This document shows, piece by piece, positions 51,962 to 62,223 of a DNA stretch of 64,000 nt; position 1 is the first letter of the stretch, and each line of letters opens with the position of its first letter. This DNA comes from Lachnospiraceae bacterium (GTDB lineage: Bacteria; Bacillota; Clostridia; Lachnospirales; Lachnospiraceae). The notes below the pieces were generated by a model, which saw only the letters and a program-made list of their open reading frames with translations, was not told the DNA's origin and ran no database searches. The stretch spans positions 993,672-1,057,671 of the forward strand of contig LR698958.1 of the NCBI GenBank assembly GCA_902381685.1. Reading direction: 5' to 3'. A program made the position numbers and the translations under genes.

Positions 51962-54427
51962 TTATACATTTTCTTCTATATATTGTTCAAATTGTTCTGT
52001 AGACATTAATACTTTTCTCGGTTTCGTTCCTTCTTCCTCACCGACAACTCCTGCTTCAAAAAGTTGATCCATAATGCGCGCGGCACGATTGAAACCGATT
52101 TTAAATACTCTCTGTAACATTCCGATAGACGCCTTATCCTTCTCGATGATAAAACGTCCCGCATCAGCAAAATAAACGTCTCTTTCATTGCCGTTACCCG
52201 CTGCGGCAGATGAATTTGCTCCATTTATGGAAGCGCTGTTCACCTGTTTTGTGATTTCTTCATCATAGGAAACATTTCCGTTTTGGCTGACAAGAAAATC
52301 CACCACTGCCTGCACCTCTTTATCGGATACGAATGAACCCTGTACACGGGCCGGTTTTTGATAACCGGAAGGGTAAAATAACATATCTCCCTTTCCAAGC
52401 AGTTTCTCAGCGCCGTTCATATCAATGATAGTACGTGAGTCCACGCCTGAAGAAACAGAAAACGCAATTCGTGAGGGCATGTTTGCTTTAATTAATCCTG
52501 TGATAACGTTTACAGACGGACGCTGCGTCGCCAAGACTAAATGAATGCCTGCCGCTCTTGCCAACTGCGCCAGACGGCAGATTGCAGTTTCCACTTCGCC
52601 CGGGGCAACCATCATCAAATCAGCTAATTCGTCCACAATAATAACGATTTGCGGTAATTTTTCCGGTTTTGTTTCATCTTCTATATCCTTTATCTGCTCA
52701 ACTTTGTCGTTGTATCCATTCAGATCCCGCACATTATATTCAGCAAATAACTGATAACGTTTTTCCATTTCCACAACAGCCCAGTTTAATGCGCCTGATG
52801 CTTTTTTCGGGTCTGTGACAACCGGGATCATCAGATGAGGAATTCCGTTATAAACACTTAATTCTACGACTTTAGGGTCGATCATAATCAGCTTTACTTC
52901 ATCAGGTTTTGCTTTATAAAGAATACTCATAATCAGTGTGTTAATACATACGGATTTTCCTGAACCTGTTGCACCGGCAATCAGAACATGGGGCATCTTT
53001 TTAATGTCAGCGACAACAACTTTCCCTGCAATATCTTTCCCTGCAGCAAATGCAATATTAGACGGGTGAGACTTAAACTCTTTTGTCTCCAATAAATCTC
53101 TCAACATCACTGCCGTATTTTCACGGTTAGGAACTTCAATTCCCACTGCTGCCTTCCCGGGAATAGGGGCTTCTATACGGATATCTGCCGCTGCCAGATT
53201 TAATTTTATATCATCACTTAGCCCTACAATTTTACTTACTTTGACACCCTGTTCAGGCTGTAATTCAAATCGTGTCACGGAAGGACCGCAACTTACATTT
53301 GTTACAGTAACATTTACACCAAAATTTTTCAATGTCTGTTGCAATTTTAATGCGGTTTCTCTTAAATAATTGTCCGAATCTCCATTTCCCTGTTTCCCTT
53401 TATTCAGCAAATCAATTGGTGGGAAAGTATATGTAGAACTTGATTGCCGACTCTCTTTTGCAATGACTTCTTCAACTTCCTCTATCTGAGCGGAGACGTC
53501 GTTTTTTTCTTTTTTCTTTTTCGAAACGGATTCCTTCGGCGGTTCTTCCTCCGTCGCGCGATGGATTACCATGGTTTCCGGAACAACTTCCGGAACAATT
53601 TCTTCCGCTTCCGTATGAAACGGTGATTCCAAAGGTTCTTCGGCATATATTGGGGGCATCTCCTCCGGAAAGACTTCTTTTATATCTGTTTCTTTTGGAG
53701 TCAGGGTTGTATCAAAAGACACACCTTTTACCTGTTTATCTTTTCTCTTTAATTCTTTGTTCTGCCGTTTTTCTTCTTTTCGGATAACAGACTGCTCTTT
53801 GCGTTTCCGCACGTCCTCTTTTGCCGTCTGATATGCTTTCTTACTTCCCTTTTTAACGCCTCTTAAAAAAGATTTTTCCGTTATAATTACAAGACATATA
53901 ATGCTTAATATAATGACAATGACATATGCGCCAATCACACCGACCAAATGACAGAGCATTTTTGAAAAGAGACCTCCGATAATTCCGCCGCCTTGTTTGT
54001 GCAATGCCGAAGTATCATAATAAGATAACAGTCCTGCCGTGCTGTCATATTCAAAAGTAATCAGTTGTGTAAGAGTACATACCATTATTGTCAGCACAAT
54101 TCCCGCTCCAAGTTTTATGTAAGCAATGGAATTGCCCTTATTTGAAATAGTAAAAGCAATTCCGATAAAAAGAAGAATCGGTATAATATATGCCGGTAAT
54201 CCGAAAGTTCCAAATAAAAAGGAGGATACAATGTTGCCCAGAAATCCCCCTATACCAAAATTACTGATGAGTAATAAAATACATATCGCAAGAGAAAGCA
54301 GAATGAAAATCTCATTTTTCAAAAATGTATTTTGCTGTGCTGTTTTTTTTCTCGTCTGTTTTTTGGCTGCTTTTTTTGCCGGTGTTCGTTTGGCTGCCTT
54401 TTTGCTTTTGTTTGATTTTGCTGCCAT
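51962..54427 (-). CDS. ftsK: FtsK/SpoIIIE family DNA translocase
   Basis: An 821-residue septal DNA pump. A Lys/Ala-rich N-terminus precedes four or more transmembrane segments (about residues 40-190), then an acidic linker (230-330) and the RecA-like motor: Walker A GATGSGKSVCIN, the ATQRPSVNVITGLIKANMPSRI region, and the gamma winged-helix domain at the C-terminus (RVFKIGFNRAARIMDQLFEAG). It moves chromosomes or a forespore copy. The ATG at 54427 follows AGGAGGAG. Confidence 0.96.
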   Translation of the reverse strand: MAAKSNKSKKAAKRTPAKKAAKKQTRKKTAQQNTFLKNEIFILLSLAICILLLISNFGIGGFLGNIVSSFLFGTFGLPAYIIPILLFIGIAFTISNKGNSIAYIKLGAGIVLTIMVCTLTQLITFEYDSTAGLLSYYDTSALHKQGGGIIGGLFSKMLCHLVGVIGAYVIVIILSIICLVIITEKSFLRGVKKGSKKAYQTAKEDVRKRKEQSVIRKEEKRQNKELKRKDKQVKGVSFDTTLTPKETDIKEVFPEEMPPIYAEEPLESPFHTEAEEIVPEVVPETMVIHRATEEEPPKESVSKKKKEKNDVSAQIEEVEEVIAKESRQSSSTYTFPPIDLLNKGKQGNGDSDNYLRETALKLQQTLKNFGVNVTVTNVSCGPSVTRFELQPEQGVKVSKIVGLSDDIKLNLAAADIRIEAPIPGKAAVGIEVPNRENTAVMLRDLLETKEFKSHPSNIAFAAGKDIAGKVVVADIKKMPHVLIAGATGSGKSVCINTLIMSILYKAKPDEVKLIMIDPKVVELSVYNGIPHLMIPVVTDPKKASGALNWAVVEMEKRYQLFAEYNVRDLNGYNDKVEQIKDIEDETKPEKLPQIVIIVDELADLMMVAPGEVETAICRLAQLARAAGIHLVLATQRPSVNVITGLIKANMPSRIAFSVSSGVDSRTIIDMNGAEKLLGKGDMLFYPSGYQKPARVQGSFVSDKEVQAVVDFLVSQNGNVSYDEEITKQVNSASINGANSSAAAGNGNERDVYFADAGRFIIEKDKASIGMLQRVFKIGFNRAARIMDQLFEAGVVGEEEGTKPRKVLMSTEQFEQYIEENV

Positions 54428-54491
54428 GAACTCTCCTCCTCTAACTTTAAACATACATATATTATTATAGCATTTTAAGAAACTTGTGTCA

Positions 54492-55172
54492 TTACTTATT
54501 TTTCGCCTGTATTTCTATTAATTCGTGTAATTTTTGCAAAGCCTCTTTCATTCCTCCAACTTCGTCAATCAAGCCTTCTTTTACCGCTTCTTCCCCTTCA
54601 AGCATCGTACCCACGTCCTTTACTAATTGTGTCGGATCAAGCATCAACTCTTCAATTCTTTCTTGAGAGATATTCGCATGTTCAGAAATAAACTTCGTTA
54701 TTCTGTTCTGCGTTCTCTCCATATTTCTGTAACTTTGCATAACACCGATAAACGTACCGCTTGACCGTACAGGGTGAATTACCATCGTTCCGCTTGGAAC
54801 AATAAAAGAATAATCTGCTGATACAGCTAATGGTCCTCCGATAGAGTGACTTCCGCCAAGTACAAGAGACACGCTCGGTTTACTTAAAGATGCAATCATT
54901 TCTGCGATGGCAAGACCTGCCTCCACATCGCCACCGAGGGTATTTAGCAAAATCAATAGCCCTTCAATCTCTTCACTGTCCTCCACCTCTGCAAGTTTTG
55001 GAAGTAAATGTTCATACTTTGTCGCCTTTGTATTTCCTGAAACTGCCTCATGACCTTCAATTTCTCCGATAATTGTTAGAAGTTGAATATTATGTCTTTT
55101 TTTATTATGTGACAAAGACAACGTTCCCATTTCTTTTATTTCCTCATGTTGTTTTTCCGTGTTTTCACTCAT
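54492..55172 (-). CDS. tepA: TepA-like Clp-type serine protease
   Basis: A 226-residue protein of the ClpP/crotonase fold, resembling Bacillus TepA (YmfB), the neighbour of spoIIIE. The likely nucleophile is Ser110 in GGSHSIGG and the His is 133 in MVIHPVRSSG. The N-terminus is charged with no signal peptide. Its function is unsettled (translocation-enhancing or spore-related). It lies 64 nt upstream of ftsK. Confidence 0.88.
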   Translation of the reverse strand: MSENTEKQHEEIKEMGTLSLSHNKKRHNIQLLTIIGEIEGHEAVSGNTKATKYEHLLPKLAEVEDSEEIEGLLILLNTLGGDVEAGLAIAEMIASLSKPSVSLVLGGSHSIGGPLAVSADYSFIVPSGTMVIHPVRSSGTFIGVMQSYRNMERTQNRITKFISEHANISQERIEELMLDPTQLVKDVGTMLEGEEAVKEGLIDEVGGMKEALQKLHELIEIQAKNK

Positions 55173-55229
55173 ATATCTTTCCTGCCTTTTTTCTTTTAGT
55201 ATTTGCAGGTTATTATGATTTATGTAACA

Positions 55230-55277
55230 AAAAATAAAAGAAGAAAGAAAACTCCTCCTGAAATTCTCTTCCTTCTT
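55230..55277 (-). terminator. Probable terminator after metY
   Basis: An imperfect 11-bp A/T-rich stem (55267-55277 with 55241-55251, two G-U) is followed on the minus strand by CTTTTATTTTTT. It overlaps the first bases before the MetY stop and lies upstream of tepA. Confidence 0.6.
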
Positions 55278-55284
55278 TGTATTT

Positions 55285-56568
55285 TTATACTAACTCTAAA
55301 GCCTGTGCTAAATCGGCAATGATATCATCTGCGTTTTCAATGCCTACACTGAAACGGATCAAATCCGGCTGTACGCCCGCCTCGATTAATTCCTGTTCAT
55401 TCATCTGACGATGTGTATGACTTGCAGGGTGTAGTACAGAAGTTCTTGAATCCGCTACATGTGTTACAATTGCAGCCAGTTTTAAATTATCCATTAATGT
55501 GACAGACGCGTCCCGTCCACCTTTGATTCCGAAAGTCAATACGCCGCAACTTCCGTTTGGAAGGTATTTCTGCGCAAGTGCATGATATTTATCGCCCTCC
55601 AAATCCGGATAACTAACCCATGCCACTTTTTCGTGATTTTTCAAAAATTCCGCCACTTTTTTTGCATTTTCACAGTGACGTGGAACTCTTAAATGCAATG
55701 TCTCCAATCCTACATTCAATAAAAAGGCGTTCTGTGGAGACTGGATAGAACCTAAATCACGCATAAGTTGAGCAGTTGCTTTTGTGATATATGCGCCTTT
55801 TCCGAATTTTTTCGTATACACGATACCATGGTAAGTTTCATCGGGTGCTGTCAGACAACTGAATTTGTCGCCATATGCTTCCCAGTCAAAATTACCGCTG
55901 TCCACGATACAACCGCCTACACTCATCGCATGTCCGTCCATATATTTTGTTGTGGAATGTGTGACAATATCAGCTCCCCATTCAAACGGACGACAGTTAA
56001 TCGGTGTTGCAAATGTATTGTCAACAATAAACGGAACACCGTGTTCATGTGCTACTTTTGCAAATTTCTCCAAATCTAATACAACTAATGCAGGATTTGA
56101 AATCGTTTCTCCAAATAATGCTTTTGTATTGTCTCTGAATGCGCTGCTAATTTCCTCTTCGCTTGCATCTGGATCAACAAAAGTTGCCTCTACACCCATT
56201 TTTCTGATTGTATGTGCATATAGATTATATGTACCGCCATAAAGCGCTGAAGCACAGACAATATGATCGCCTGCCTCACAAATATTCATGATGGCATAGA
56301 AATTTGCTGCCTGACCTGATGAAGTAAGCATTGCTGCCACACCGCCCTCCAGATCGCAGATTTTATTTGCAACAACATCATTGGTAGGATTCTGTAATCT
56401 CGTGTAGAAATATCCCGAATCTTCCAAATCGAACAAACGTCCCATCTGTTCACTTGTGTCATACTTAAATGTTGTGCTTTGATAAATCGGAACAACTCTA
56501 GGTTCTCCCTGTTTTGGTTCCCAACCTGATTGGATACACTTCGTTTCTATTTTGTAGTTGTTGCTCAT
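55285..56568 (-). CDS. metY: O-acetylhomoserine sulfhydrylase (MetY)
   Basis: A 427-residue Cys/Met-metabolism PLP enzyme that makes homocysteine from O-acetylhomoserine and sulfide, and in some species cysteine from O-acetylserine. PLP lysine in VTHSTTKYMDGHAMSVGG; YGGTYNLYAHTIRKMG, and C-terminal ASHTHRQMNEQELIEAGVQPDLIRFSVGIE. It follows a gene of unknown function by 12 nt. No SAM or T-box riboswitch was recognised nearby. Confidence 0.95.
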   Translation of the reverse strand: MSNNYKIETKCIQSGWEPKQGEPRVVPIYQSTTFKYDTSEQMGRLFDLEDSGYFYTRLQNPTNDVVANKICDLEGGVAAMLTSSGQAANFYAIMNICEAGDHIVCASALYGGTYNLYAHTIRKMGVEATFVDPDASEEEISSAFRDNTKALFGETISNPALVVLDLEKFAKVAHEHGVPFIVDNTFATPINCRPFEWGADIVTHSTTKYMDGHAMSVGGCIVDSGNFDWEAYGDKFSCLTAPDETYHGIVYTKKFGKGAYITKATAQLMRDLGSIQSPQNAFLLNVGLETLHLRVPRHCENAKKVAEFLKNHEKVAWVSYPDLEGDKYHALAQKYLPNGSCGVLTFGIKGGRDASVTLMDNLKLAAIVTHVADSRTSVLHPASHTHRQMNEQELIEAGVQPDLIRFSVGIENADDIIADLAQALELV

Positions 56569-56580
56569 CTCTTTGCCCTC

Positions 56581-57342
56581 CTATGAATATATATATTTCT
56601 TTTGTAAATCGTATACCATATCGCTGTATACTTTTTTACAGGCTTCTTTCTCATTCTCTTCAATAAGATGAATACATGGCGTTAAGTAATCTGTCCAGAT
56701 TCTTTTATAAATTCCTTTTGCGTCATCTCTTTTATCGATTCGTTTTACGATAGTAGGTGCAATATTATAATATTGCTGGACAATATCCCTTCCGGCATTT
56801 TCTTCAATCAAATATTTGTCACGATAATTTCTCAACAATTCCAGTTCATAACAATCGTCCGGTTTTCCAAGACTTTCACACACGGCCGTTGTGATGTAGC
56901 ACAATCGCTTTTTAAATCCCTCTGTAATCGTTTCATAAGTCGCATTCTTTATTGTAACTGATGAAATATTATTGTTCCACAATTCTACAATTTTTTCTGA
57001 AATAGCGTTTCCGTATTCTCCGACCCCATAATTGATTACCGGAAGAACGTAAGTAACTAAAGCCATGTTATAATCGAGGATAAGATTTTCGCGTTTTCTT
57101 TTCTGCCCAATTTTTTTCAATTTTCCGTCAATATAATTAGGAATAATTCCGGCAAGTTCTGAGATTACCGCTTCTTTTCCTTCCTCTTCTCTCAAAGATT
57201 CGTTTACATTCACAAAAAAGTCTTTATACTTATTGTAATGTGTTTCAAAATCACTCTTATAAACATCACGATTAAAACTTTTCACTAAAATTAAAGCATC
57301 TTCAAATAGATTGATTAAAGTTTCCTGTGCATCGGAATACAT
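56581..57342 (-). CDS. Uncharacterised protein with a CFI-box-like CYITTA motif
   Basis: A 253-residue mostly helical protein with no signal peptide. Near residue 155 it has CYITTAVCESLGKPDDCYE, followed by LLRNYRDKYL and, further on, GRDIVQQYYNIAPTIVKRI. This is the pattern of the CFI-box family (cysteine-phenylalanine-isoleucine motif), here with Tyr instead of Phe. Function is unknown. It lies between yebC and metY and is co-directional with both. Confidence 0.65.
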   Translation of the reverse strand: MYSDAQETLINLFEDALILVKSFNRDVYKSDFETHYNKYKDFFVNVNESLREEEGKEAVISELAGIIPNYIDGKLKKIGQKRKRENLILDYNMALVTYVLPVINYGVGEYGNAISEKIVELWNNNISSVTIKNATYETITEGFKKRLCYITTAVCESLGKPDDCYELELLRNYRDKYLIEENAGRDIVQQYYNIAPTIVKRIDKRDDAKGIYKRIWTDYLTPCIHLIEENEKEACKKVYSDMVYDLQKKYIYS

Positions 57343-57376
57343 CTGATATTCCTCCTCTACTTATTTTCTCTCATTT

Positions 57377-58105
57377 CTATTCGTCCCAGTTGTGATACAC
57401 TACCTGGACATCATCATCTTCATCTAACAAATCTAAAGTTTTCTGAAGATTTTTTAAATCTGTCTCATCAGTAAGTTCCACCCATGTCTGAGGAATCATC
57501 GTCACTTCAGCTGATGCCATCGGAACGCCTGCTTCTTCAAGCGCAAGACGCACGTCACTGAAATCTTCCGGTGCAGTTAAAATTTCATAACTGTCCTCTT
57601 CCTCTGCGAAATCTTCTGCCCCTGCATCTAATGCAATCATCATTAATTCGTCTGCATCTGTTTCATATTCTTCTTTTGCAACTATAATCTGTCCTTTTTT
57701 ATCGAACATATAAGATACACAACCCTGTGTTCCTACACTTCCGCTTCCTTTTGTAAAAGCATTGCGGACATTAGATGCCGTTCTGTTTTTATTATCTGTA
57801 AGAGCGTCAACAATGATTGCCACTCCGCTTGGGCCGTACCCCTCATATGTAACAGATTCGTAGTTGACGGAATTGGCATCTCCCGCTGCTTTCTTAATTC
57901 CACGTTCGATTGTATCATTTGGCATGTTGTTTGATTTTGCTTTTGCAATGACGTCACGAAGTCTGCTGTTATTTGCCGGATCAGGTCCGCCTTCCTTTAC
58001 TGCAACAGCGATTTCTCTTCCGATAATTGTAAAGATTTTCCCTTTTGCCGCATCATTTTTTTCTTTTTTATGTTTAATATTTGCGAACTTTGAATGTCCT
58101 GACAT
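57377..58105 (-). CDS. yebC: YebC/PmpR family protein
   Basis: A 242-residue member of the YebC family (TACO1-like). N-terminus [67 protein letters not shown]. Once called a transcription regulator, recent work links the family to relief of ribosome stalling at proline-rich sequence. AAAGAGGTACG precedes the start. Confidence 0.96.
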   Translation of the reverse strand: MSGHSKFANIKHKKEKNDAAKGKIFTIIGREIAVAVKEGGPDPANNSRLRDVIAKAKSNNMPNDTIERGIKKAAGDANSVNYESVTYEGYGPSGVAIIVDALTDNKNRTASNVRNAFTKGSGSVGTQGCVSYMFDKKGQIIVAKEEYETDADELMMIALDAGAEDFAEEEDSYEILTAPEDFSDVRLALEEAGVPMASAEVTMIPQTWVELTDETDLKNLQKTLDLLDEDDDVQVVYHNWDE

Positions 58106-58175
58106 TTTCGTACCTCTTTTCTTTTTTATAAAATTGCTTTTCCTATTTTATCATTCTTTTTTGCCGTTTACAAGG

Positions 58176-59015
58176 TTAGATTTTTTCAATCCGTACTTTT
58201 TCAATCAGATTATTGCTGACGGAAATGATATAAAAACGATAACCTCCATACTCAACAGAGCATTCTTCCTCCTCTGTCGGTATATGCTCTAAGCAGTGAA
58301 CAAGGTATCCGTTCAGTGTTCCAAAATCTTCGTTTTCAAATGAAATTCGGAGTATTTTTTCCAAATCTTCTAATTCTGTCATTCCGTCTGCAATATAAAC
58401 GCCATTAGAAATTTTCTGTATGGATTCCTCATCGTCATCATACTCGTCCTGAATGTTTCCCACAATCTCCTCGATAATATCTTCCATTGCGATAATTCCT
58501 GCGGTCTGCCCATATTCGTCCAGTACGACAACCATATGGTTTTTCTTTAGTTTCATTTCTTTGAACAGTTTATCTATACTTTTCGCCTCCGGCACAAAAC
58601 TTGCCGGGTGCATGTACTCTTTTAAATGTTTAATTGGAACATTTCTCAGATTTTCCTTGAAATAGCATTTCACCGCATCACGCAGATGGAAAATACCTAT
58701 AATGGAATCAATATCTTCTTCGTAAACCGGAAATCTGGAATTTTTCTGTTCCAACATAAATTCCAGTGCTTCTTCAACTGTTTTCTCACTGCCCAGGGCG
58801 ATAATATGTTTTCGGTGTACCATTATATCTTCCGCCTTTTTCTCATTATAAGAAAAAATATTACTGATCATTTCGCCTTCGCCCCCTGCGAAGAAGCCTC
58901 TTTCTCTCCCCTCCTGAATCAAAGATAAAATTTCGTGTTCTACATCTTCCTGCTCTTTATCTTCGCCAGAAAAATTGTACATCAGTCTGTCCCACAGACT
59001 ACTGCCTTCCTCCAT
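58176..59015 (-). CDS. CBS/transporter-associated-domain protein (CorC/HlyC-like)
   Basis: A 279-residue soluble protein: an N-terminal helical part, two CBS motifs (MVHRKHIIALGSEKTVEEAL and the region to MEDIIEEIVGNIQDEYDDDEES), and a C-terminal transporter-associated CorC domain (YIADGMTELEDLEKILRI, VHCLEHIPTEEE). It lacks the membrane DUF21 domain of the full-length hemolysin-like transporters, so it is a truncated or regulatory form. It follows mazF by 17 nt. Confidence 0.87.
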   Translation of the reverse strand: MEEGSSLWDRLMYNFSGEDKEQEDVEHEILSLIQEGRERGFFAGGEGEMISNIFSYNEKKAEDIMVHRKHIIALGSEKTVEEALEFMLEQKNSRFPVYEEDIDSIIGIFHLRDAVKCYFKENLRNVPIKHLKEYMHPASFVPEAKSIDKLFKEMKLKKNHMVVVLDEYGQTAGIIAMEDIIEEIVGNIQDEYDDDEESIQKISNGVYIADGMTELEDLEKILRISFENEDFGTLNGYLVHCLEHIPTEEEECSVEYGGYRFYIISVSNNLIEKVRIEKI

Positions 59016-59032
59016 TGTTCTTTACTCCTTTT

Positions 59033-59380
59033 CTATGTATGAAGTTCAAAACTGATTTTGATTGCTTCATCAATTTTTAACATTAACTTTTTATCTACAT
59101 GGCAAACAAGTTCACGTAATCTCTGCTTGTCAATTGTCCTGATCTGTTCCAACAGTACAACTGAATTTTTGACAATGTGATACTTGCCCGCATCAATTTC
59201 CACATGCGTTGGCAATTTTGCTTTATTCATTTTTGAAGTGATGGCGGCGCATATAACAGTAGGACTGTGTCTGTTTCCCACATCGTTTTGTATAATCAAA
59301 ACCGGGCGTATCCCTCCCTGTTCTGAACCCACCACCGGACTTAAATCTGCATAATATATATCTCCGCGTCTAACCTGCAC
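59033..59380 (-). CDS. ndoA: MazF/NdoA (PemK) endoribonuclease toxin without adjacent antitoxin
   Basis: A 115-residue MazF fold protein that cleaves mRNA at short sequence motifs. Family marks: [41 protein letters not shown], and [12 protein letters not shown]. Start is a GTG at 59380 with CGGAG upstream. Bacillus has the antitoxin between alr and ndoA; here only 84 nt separate alr and this gene, and the only ORF there encodes a 7-residue peptide, so no antitoxin of recognisable size is present. Confidence 0.92.
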   Translation of the reverse strand: MQVRRGDIYYADLSPVVGSEQGGIRPVLIIQNDVGNRHSPTVICAAITSKMNKAKLPTHVEIDAGKYHIVKNSVVLLEQIRTIDKQRLRELVCHVDKKLMLKIDEAIKISFELHT

Positions 59381-59464
59381 TCTATCTCACACTCCGATTT
59401 CTTTAAGATAACATTAGTGTTTCCATCTTTTTCGGAAGTATTCTATTAATAGAGTTTTCTTAAT

Positions 59465-60631
59465 CTATGCGAAATAATCTACCTGCTCCGCAATCTTTCC
59501 GTTTTTCACATAAACTCTCGGGATTCTTTTCCCTAATGCGCAGATAAACTCATAATTAAATCTGCCTGACAATTCGCTTAATTTTTCAACGGAAATAGCC
59601 TCATTACCATCTCGCCCGATCAAAGTTACCTTGTCGCCAAAACTTACCCCTTCGATATCTGTTACGTCCACCATAAACTGATCCATACAAATGCGCCCTA
59701 AAATGTTCGCTTTTTTTCCGCGAATCAACACATATCCCTTTCCGGACAGACTTCTCGGATAACCGTCACCGTATCCTACGGGAATAGTGGCGATTTTCAT
59801 TTTTTTCTCAGCGACAAACGTGCCACCATAACTTACGGGAGTTCCTTCCTCGATTTCTTTTACGAAAGCGACATGACTTTTTAATGCCAGTGCCGGTTTC
59901 AAGTGTACGGCGTTTTGATTTACTTCTTCAGACGGGTATAGTCCATAAGTAGAAATTCCTGCACGCACAATATCAAAGCGGGCATCTTCCACATCAATGA
60001 TTGCCGCGCTGTTTGCGCAGTGCTCATACGGAAAGGTGACTCCCCGTTCTCTCAACTTTTCTGTCATAGACACAAATTGACTTATCTGATTTTTCGTAAA
60101 TGTTTTGTCGGTTTCGTCCGCTTTTGCAAAGTGTGTAAATACCCCTTCCATATTTACGTTCGGCAATTTGCTTATTCGTGTAATGGCATCAACGCTTTCA
60201 TTGTTAACTGCAAACCCAAGTCTTGCCATTCCCGTATCCAGTTTAATATGTAAATAAGCGGTTTTCCCTTCTCTTCTTGCCATATATGAAATTTCTTTTG
60301 CCATTTCTTCCGTATATACATTCATGCGGATATCGTTATCCAGCATTTCTAAATACTGATCAGGGAAAATGCACCCAAGCACAAGTATCGGTTTTTGAAT
60401 TCCTTCTGTGCGGAGAACAACAGCCTCATCTAGTGTTGCCACCGCAAACCCCCAAATATAATCATATTTTTCAAGAACTTCCGCAACCTGAATTGCGCCG
60501 TGTCCATAGCCGTCACTTTTGATAACCGCCATGATTTTTGTGTCTCCGTCTATTCTCTGTTTCATTTGTTCCATATTATATGTCACTGCATCTAGATCAA
60601 TTTTGGCATATACTCTGCTGTAAGTTTTCAT
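59465..60631 (-). CDS. alr: Alanine racemase
   Basis: A 388-residue fold-type III PLP racemase making D-Ala for peptidoglycan. PLP lysine in MAVIKSDGYGHGAIQ; the catalytic Tyr is in GTPVSYGGTFV; RICMDQFMVDVT and AGISTYGLYPS are typical. It overlaps nnr by 4 nt and is followed by mazF. Confidence 0.96.
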   Translation of the reverse strand: MKTYSRVYAKIDLDAVTYNMEQMKQRIDGDTKIMAVIKSDGYGHGAIQVAEVLEKYDYIWGFAVATLDEAVVLRTEGIQKPILVLGCIFPDQYLEMLDNDIRMNVYTEEMAKEISYMARREGKTAYLHIKLDTGMARLGFAVNNESVDAITRISKLPNVNMEGVFTHFAKADETDKTFTKNQISQFVSMTEKLRERGVTFPYEHCANSAAIIDVEDARFDIVRAGISTYGLYPSEEVNQNAVHLKPALALKSHVAFVKEIEEGTPVSYGGTFVAEKKMKIATIPVGYGDGYPRSLSGKGYVLIRGKKANILGRICMDQFMVDVTDIEGVSFGDKVTLIGRDGNEAISVEKLSELSGRFNYEFICALGKRIPRVYVKNGKIAEQVDYFA

Positions 60632-62127
60632 CTTGTCTGCTCCTTCTCAAGTTTTCTCATTACATGGCTGATTGCATCAAGCAAATCATTTGCCAGTACA
60701 CTGTAGCTTCCTTTTTCTTTCTGAGCGTAATCGCCACATAATCCATGTACATAAACGCCAATTTCACATGCATCTTTGCATTTCATTTTCTGTGCCAGAA
60801 ATCCTACAATTATTCCGGCAAGCACATCTCCCGCTCCCGCTTTTGCCATTGCATGGTTCCCGGTTGTATTTATATAAATATCTTCTCCGTCAGCCGCCAC
60901 AAATGTCCTTGCATCTTTCATTGCACAGACAATCGGATATTCTCTCACAAAATTCTTTAATACGGTGATTTTATTTTTCTGCACCTCTTCCACACTACAC
61001 TGAAGCAGTCTTGACATCTCTTTTAAGTGTGGCGTAAGTATAACCTGCTTTTTATGTTCCAAAAGAGATAAATCTTCCGCCAAAAGAGTAAGTCCGTCCC
61101 CGTCAATCACAGATGGAATTTTCGCATACTGTATCGCATATGTAAATATTTTTTCAGACAGGTCACTTTTCCCGAGCCCCGAGCCGATTAAAAGGACATC
61201 ACTCCGGTCAAACAATTGTTTCAACTGATTTTCATTAAATGTTTCGTAAGTGGAAATAATGGCTTCAGGAAGTGCCTGCTGCAAAATTACACGGTTATCC
61301 TCATGCGTATAAATCTGTACAAGTCCTGCACCTGCCGAGTAAGCCGCCTTTGCGTTCAAATAGGCTGCACCTGCCATTCCTTTGCTGCCCGCTATAATGA
61401 GTACTTTGCCAAATGTTCCTTTATTACCATTAGGGTTTCTCTTTGGCAGGGAAACGTCTTTATCTTCTTTGTCGTAAGTATAAAGTTTTTGTCCCGCAGG
61501 AAGTGCTTCCGATGAAATGCCGATGTCCGCGACGTAAATTTTTCCTGCATATTGCCGCCCTTTTTCAAACAACATTCCTATTTTTTCAAAAGCAAAACAC
61601 ACTGTAAAATCTGCACGGAAAGCACAGCCTTTTATTTCTCCGGTCGTATCGCATATTCCGGTTGGAATATCCACTGCGACTTTCGTTCCGTTCATCTCGT
61701 TTAACTGCTCGATTACCTCCTTATATTTTCCTGAGACATCTCTTTTCAATCCGATTCCCAAAAGGGCATCTATAATAACACTATATTCTTTTTTCTCCAA
61801 TGTGTTTCCAATAGATATGCCGTAATTTTCTGCTATAGTGTATTGTCTTTTATTCTCCTCACTTGCGGTTTCTTTATTTCCCATATAACAAACGTTCACA
61901 TGTATGCCCTTTAAATAAAGAAGACGTGCAATGGCAAGACCATCGCCACCATTGTTTCCCGATCCGCAAACGATCAATGTCTTTGAACAGTCTACATTAT
62001 TTTGTTCAAGTATTTCCACAACTTTAAGCGCTGCTCTCTCCATCAAAACGCAGGAAGGTACGCCCATCTGTTCAATGGTATACCGATCTGCATATTGCAT
62101 CTCTTCACCTGTTAATACATATCTCAT
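60628..62127 (-). CDS. nnr: NAD(P)HX epimerase/dehydratase (bifunctional)
   Basis: A 499-residue metabolite-repair fusion. Residues 1-210 form the epimerase (YjeF_N; GSGNNGGDGLAIARLLYLKG). Residues 225-490 form the ADP-dependent NAD(P)HX dehydratase (ribokinase-like; MAGAAYLNAKAAYSAGAGLVQ, HLKEMSRLLQ and AKAGAGDVLAGIIVGFL). It repairs hydrated NAD(P)H. ATG at 62127 follows AGGAGG. It lies 97 nt after rex. Confidence 0.95.
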   Translation of the reverse strand: MRYVLTGEEMQYADRYTIEQMGVPSCVLMERAALKVVEILEQNNVDCSKTLIVCGSGNNGGDGLAIARLLYLKGIHVNVCYMGNKETASEENKRQYTIAENYGISIGNTLEKKEYSVIIDALLGIGLKRDVSGKYKEVIEQLNEMNGTKVAVDIPTGICDTTGEIKGCAFRADFTVCFAFEKIGMLFEKGRQYAGKIYVADIGISSEALPAGQKLYTYDKEDKDVSLPKRNPNGNKGTFGKVLIIAGSKGMAGAAYLNAKAAYSAGAGLVQIYTHEDNRVILQQALPEAIISTYETFNENQLKQLFDRSDVLLIGSGLGKSDLSEKIFTYAIQYAKIPSVIDGDGLTLLAEDLSLLEHKKQVILTPHLKEMSRLLQCSVEEVQKNKITVLKNFVREYPIVCAMKDARTFVAADGEDIYINTTGNHAMAKAGAGDVLAGIIVGFLAQKMKCKDACEIGVYVHGLCGDYAQKEKGSYSVLANDLLDAISHVMRKLEKEQTR

Positions 62128-62223
62128 CTTACCCCTCCTGATTCTGACCGAATTTTTTCTCAGAAGAAAACAACGCATAGAAAAAGGCGGATTCCCACAC
62201 TTCCACTATACGTTGTTTCGCTG

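Noticed and set aside
59381-59464. Hidden antitoxin ORF between alr and mazF
   Set aside because: The only ATG frame here encodes 7 residues (METLMLS), too short to be an antitoxin.
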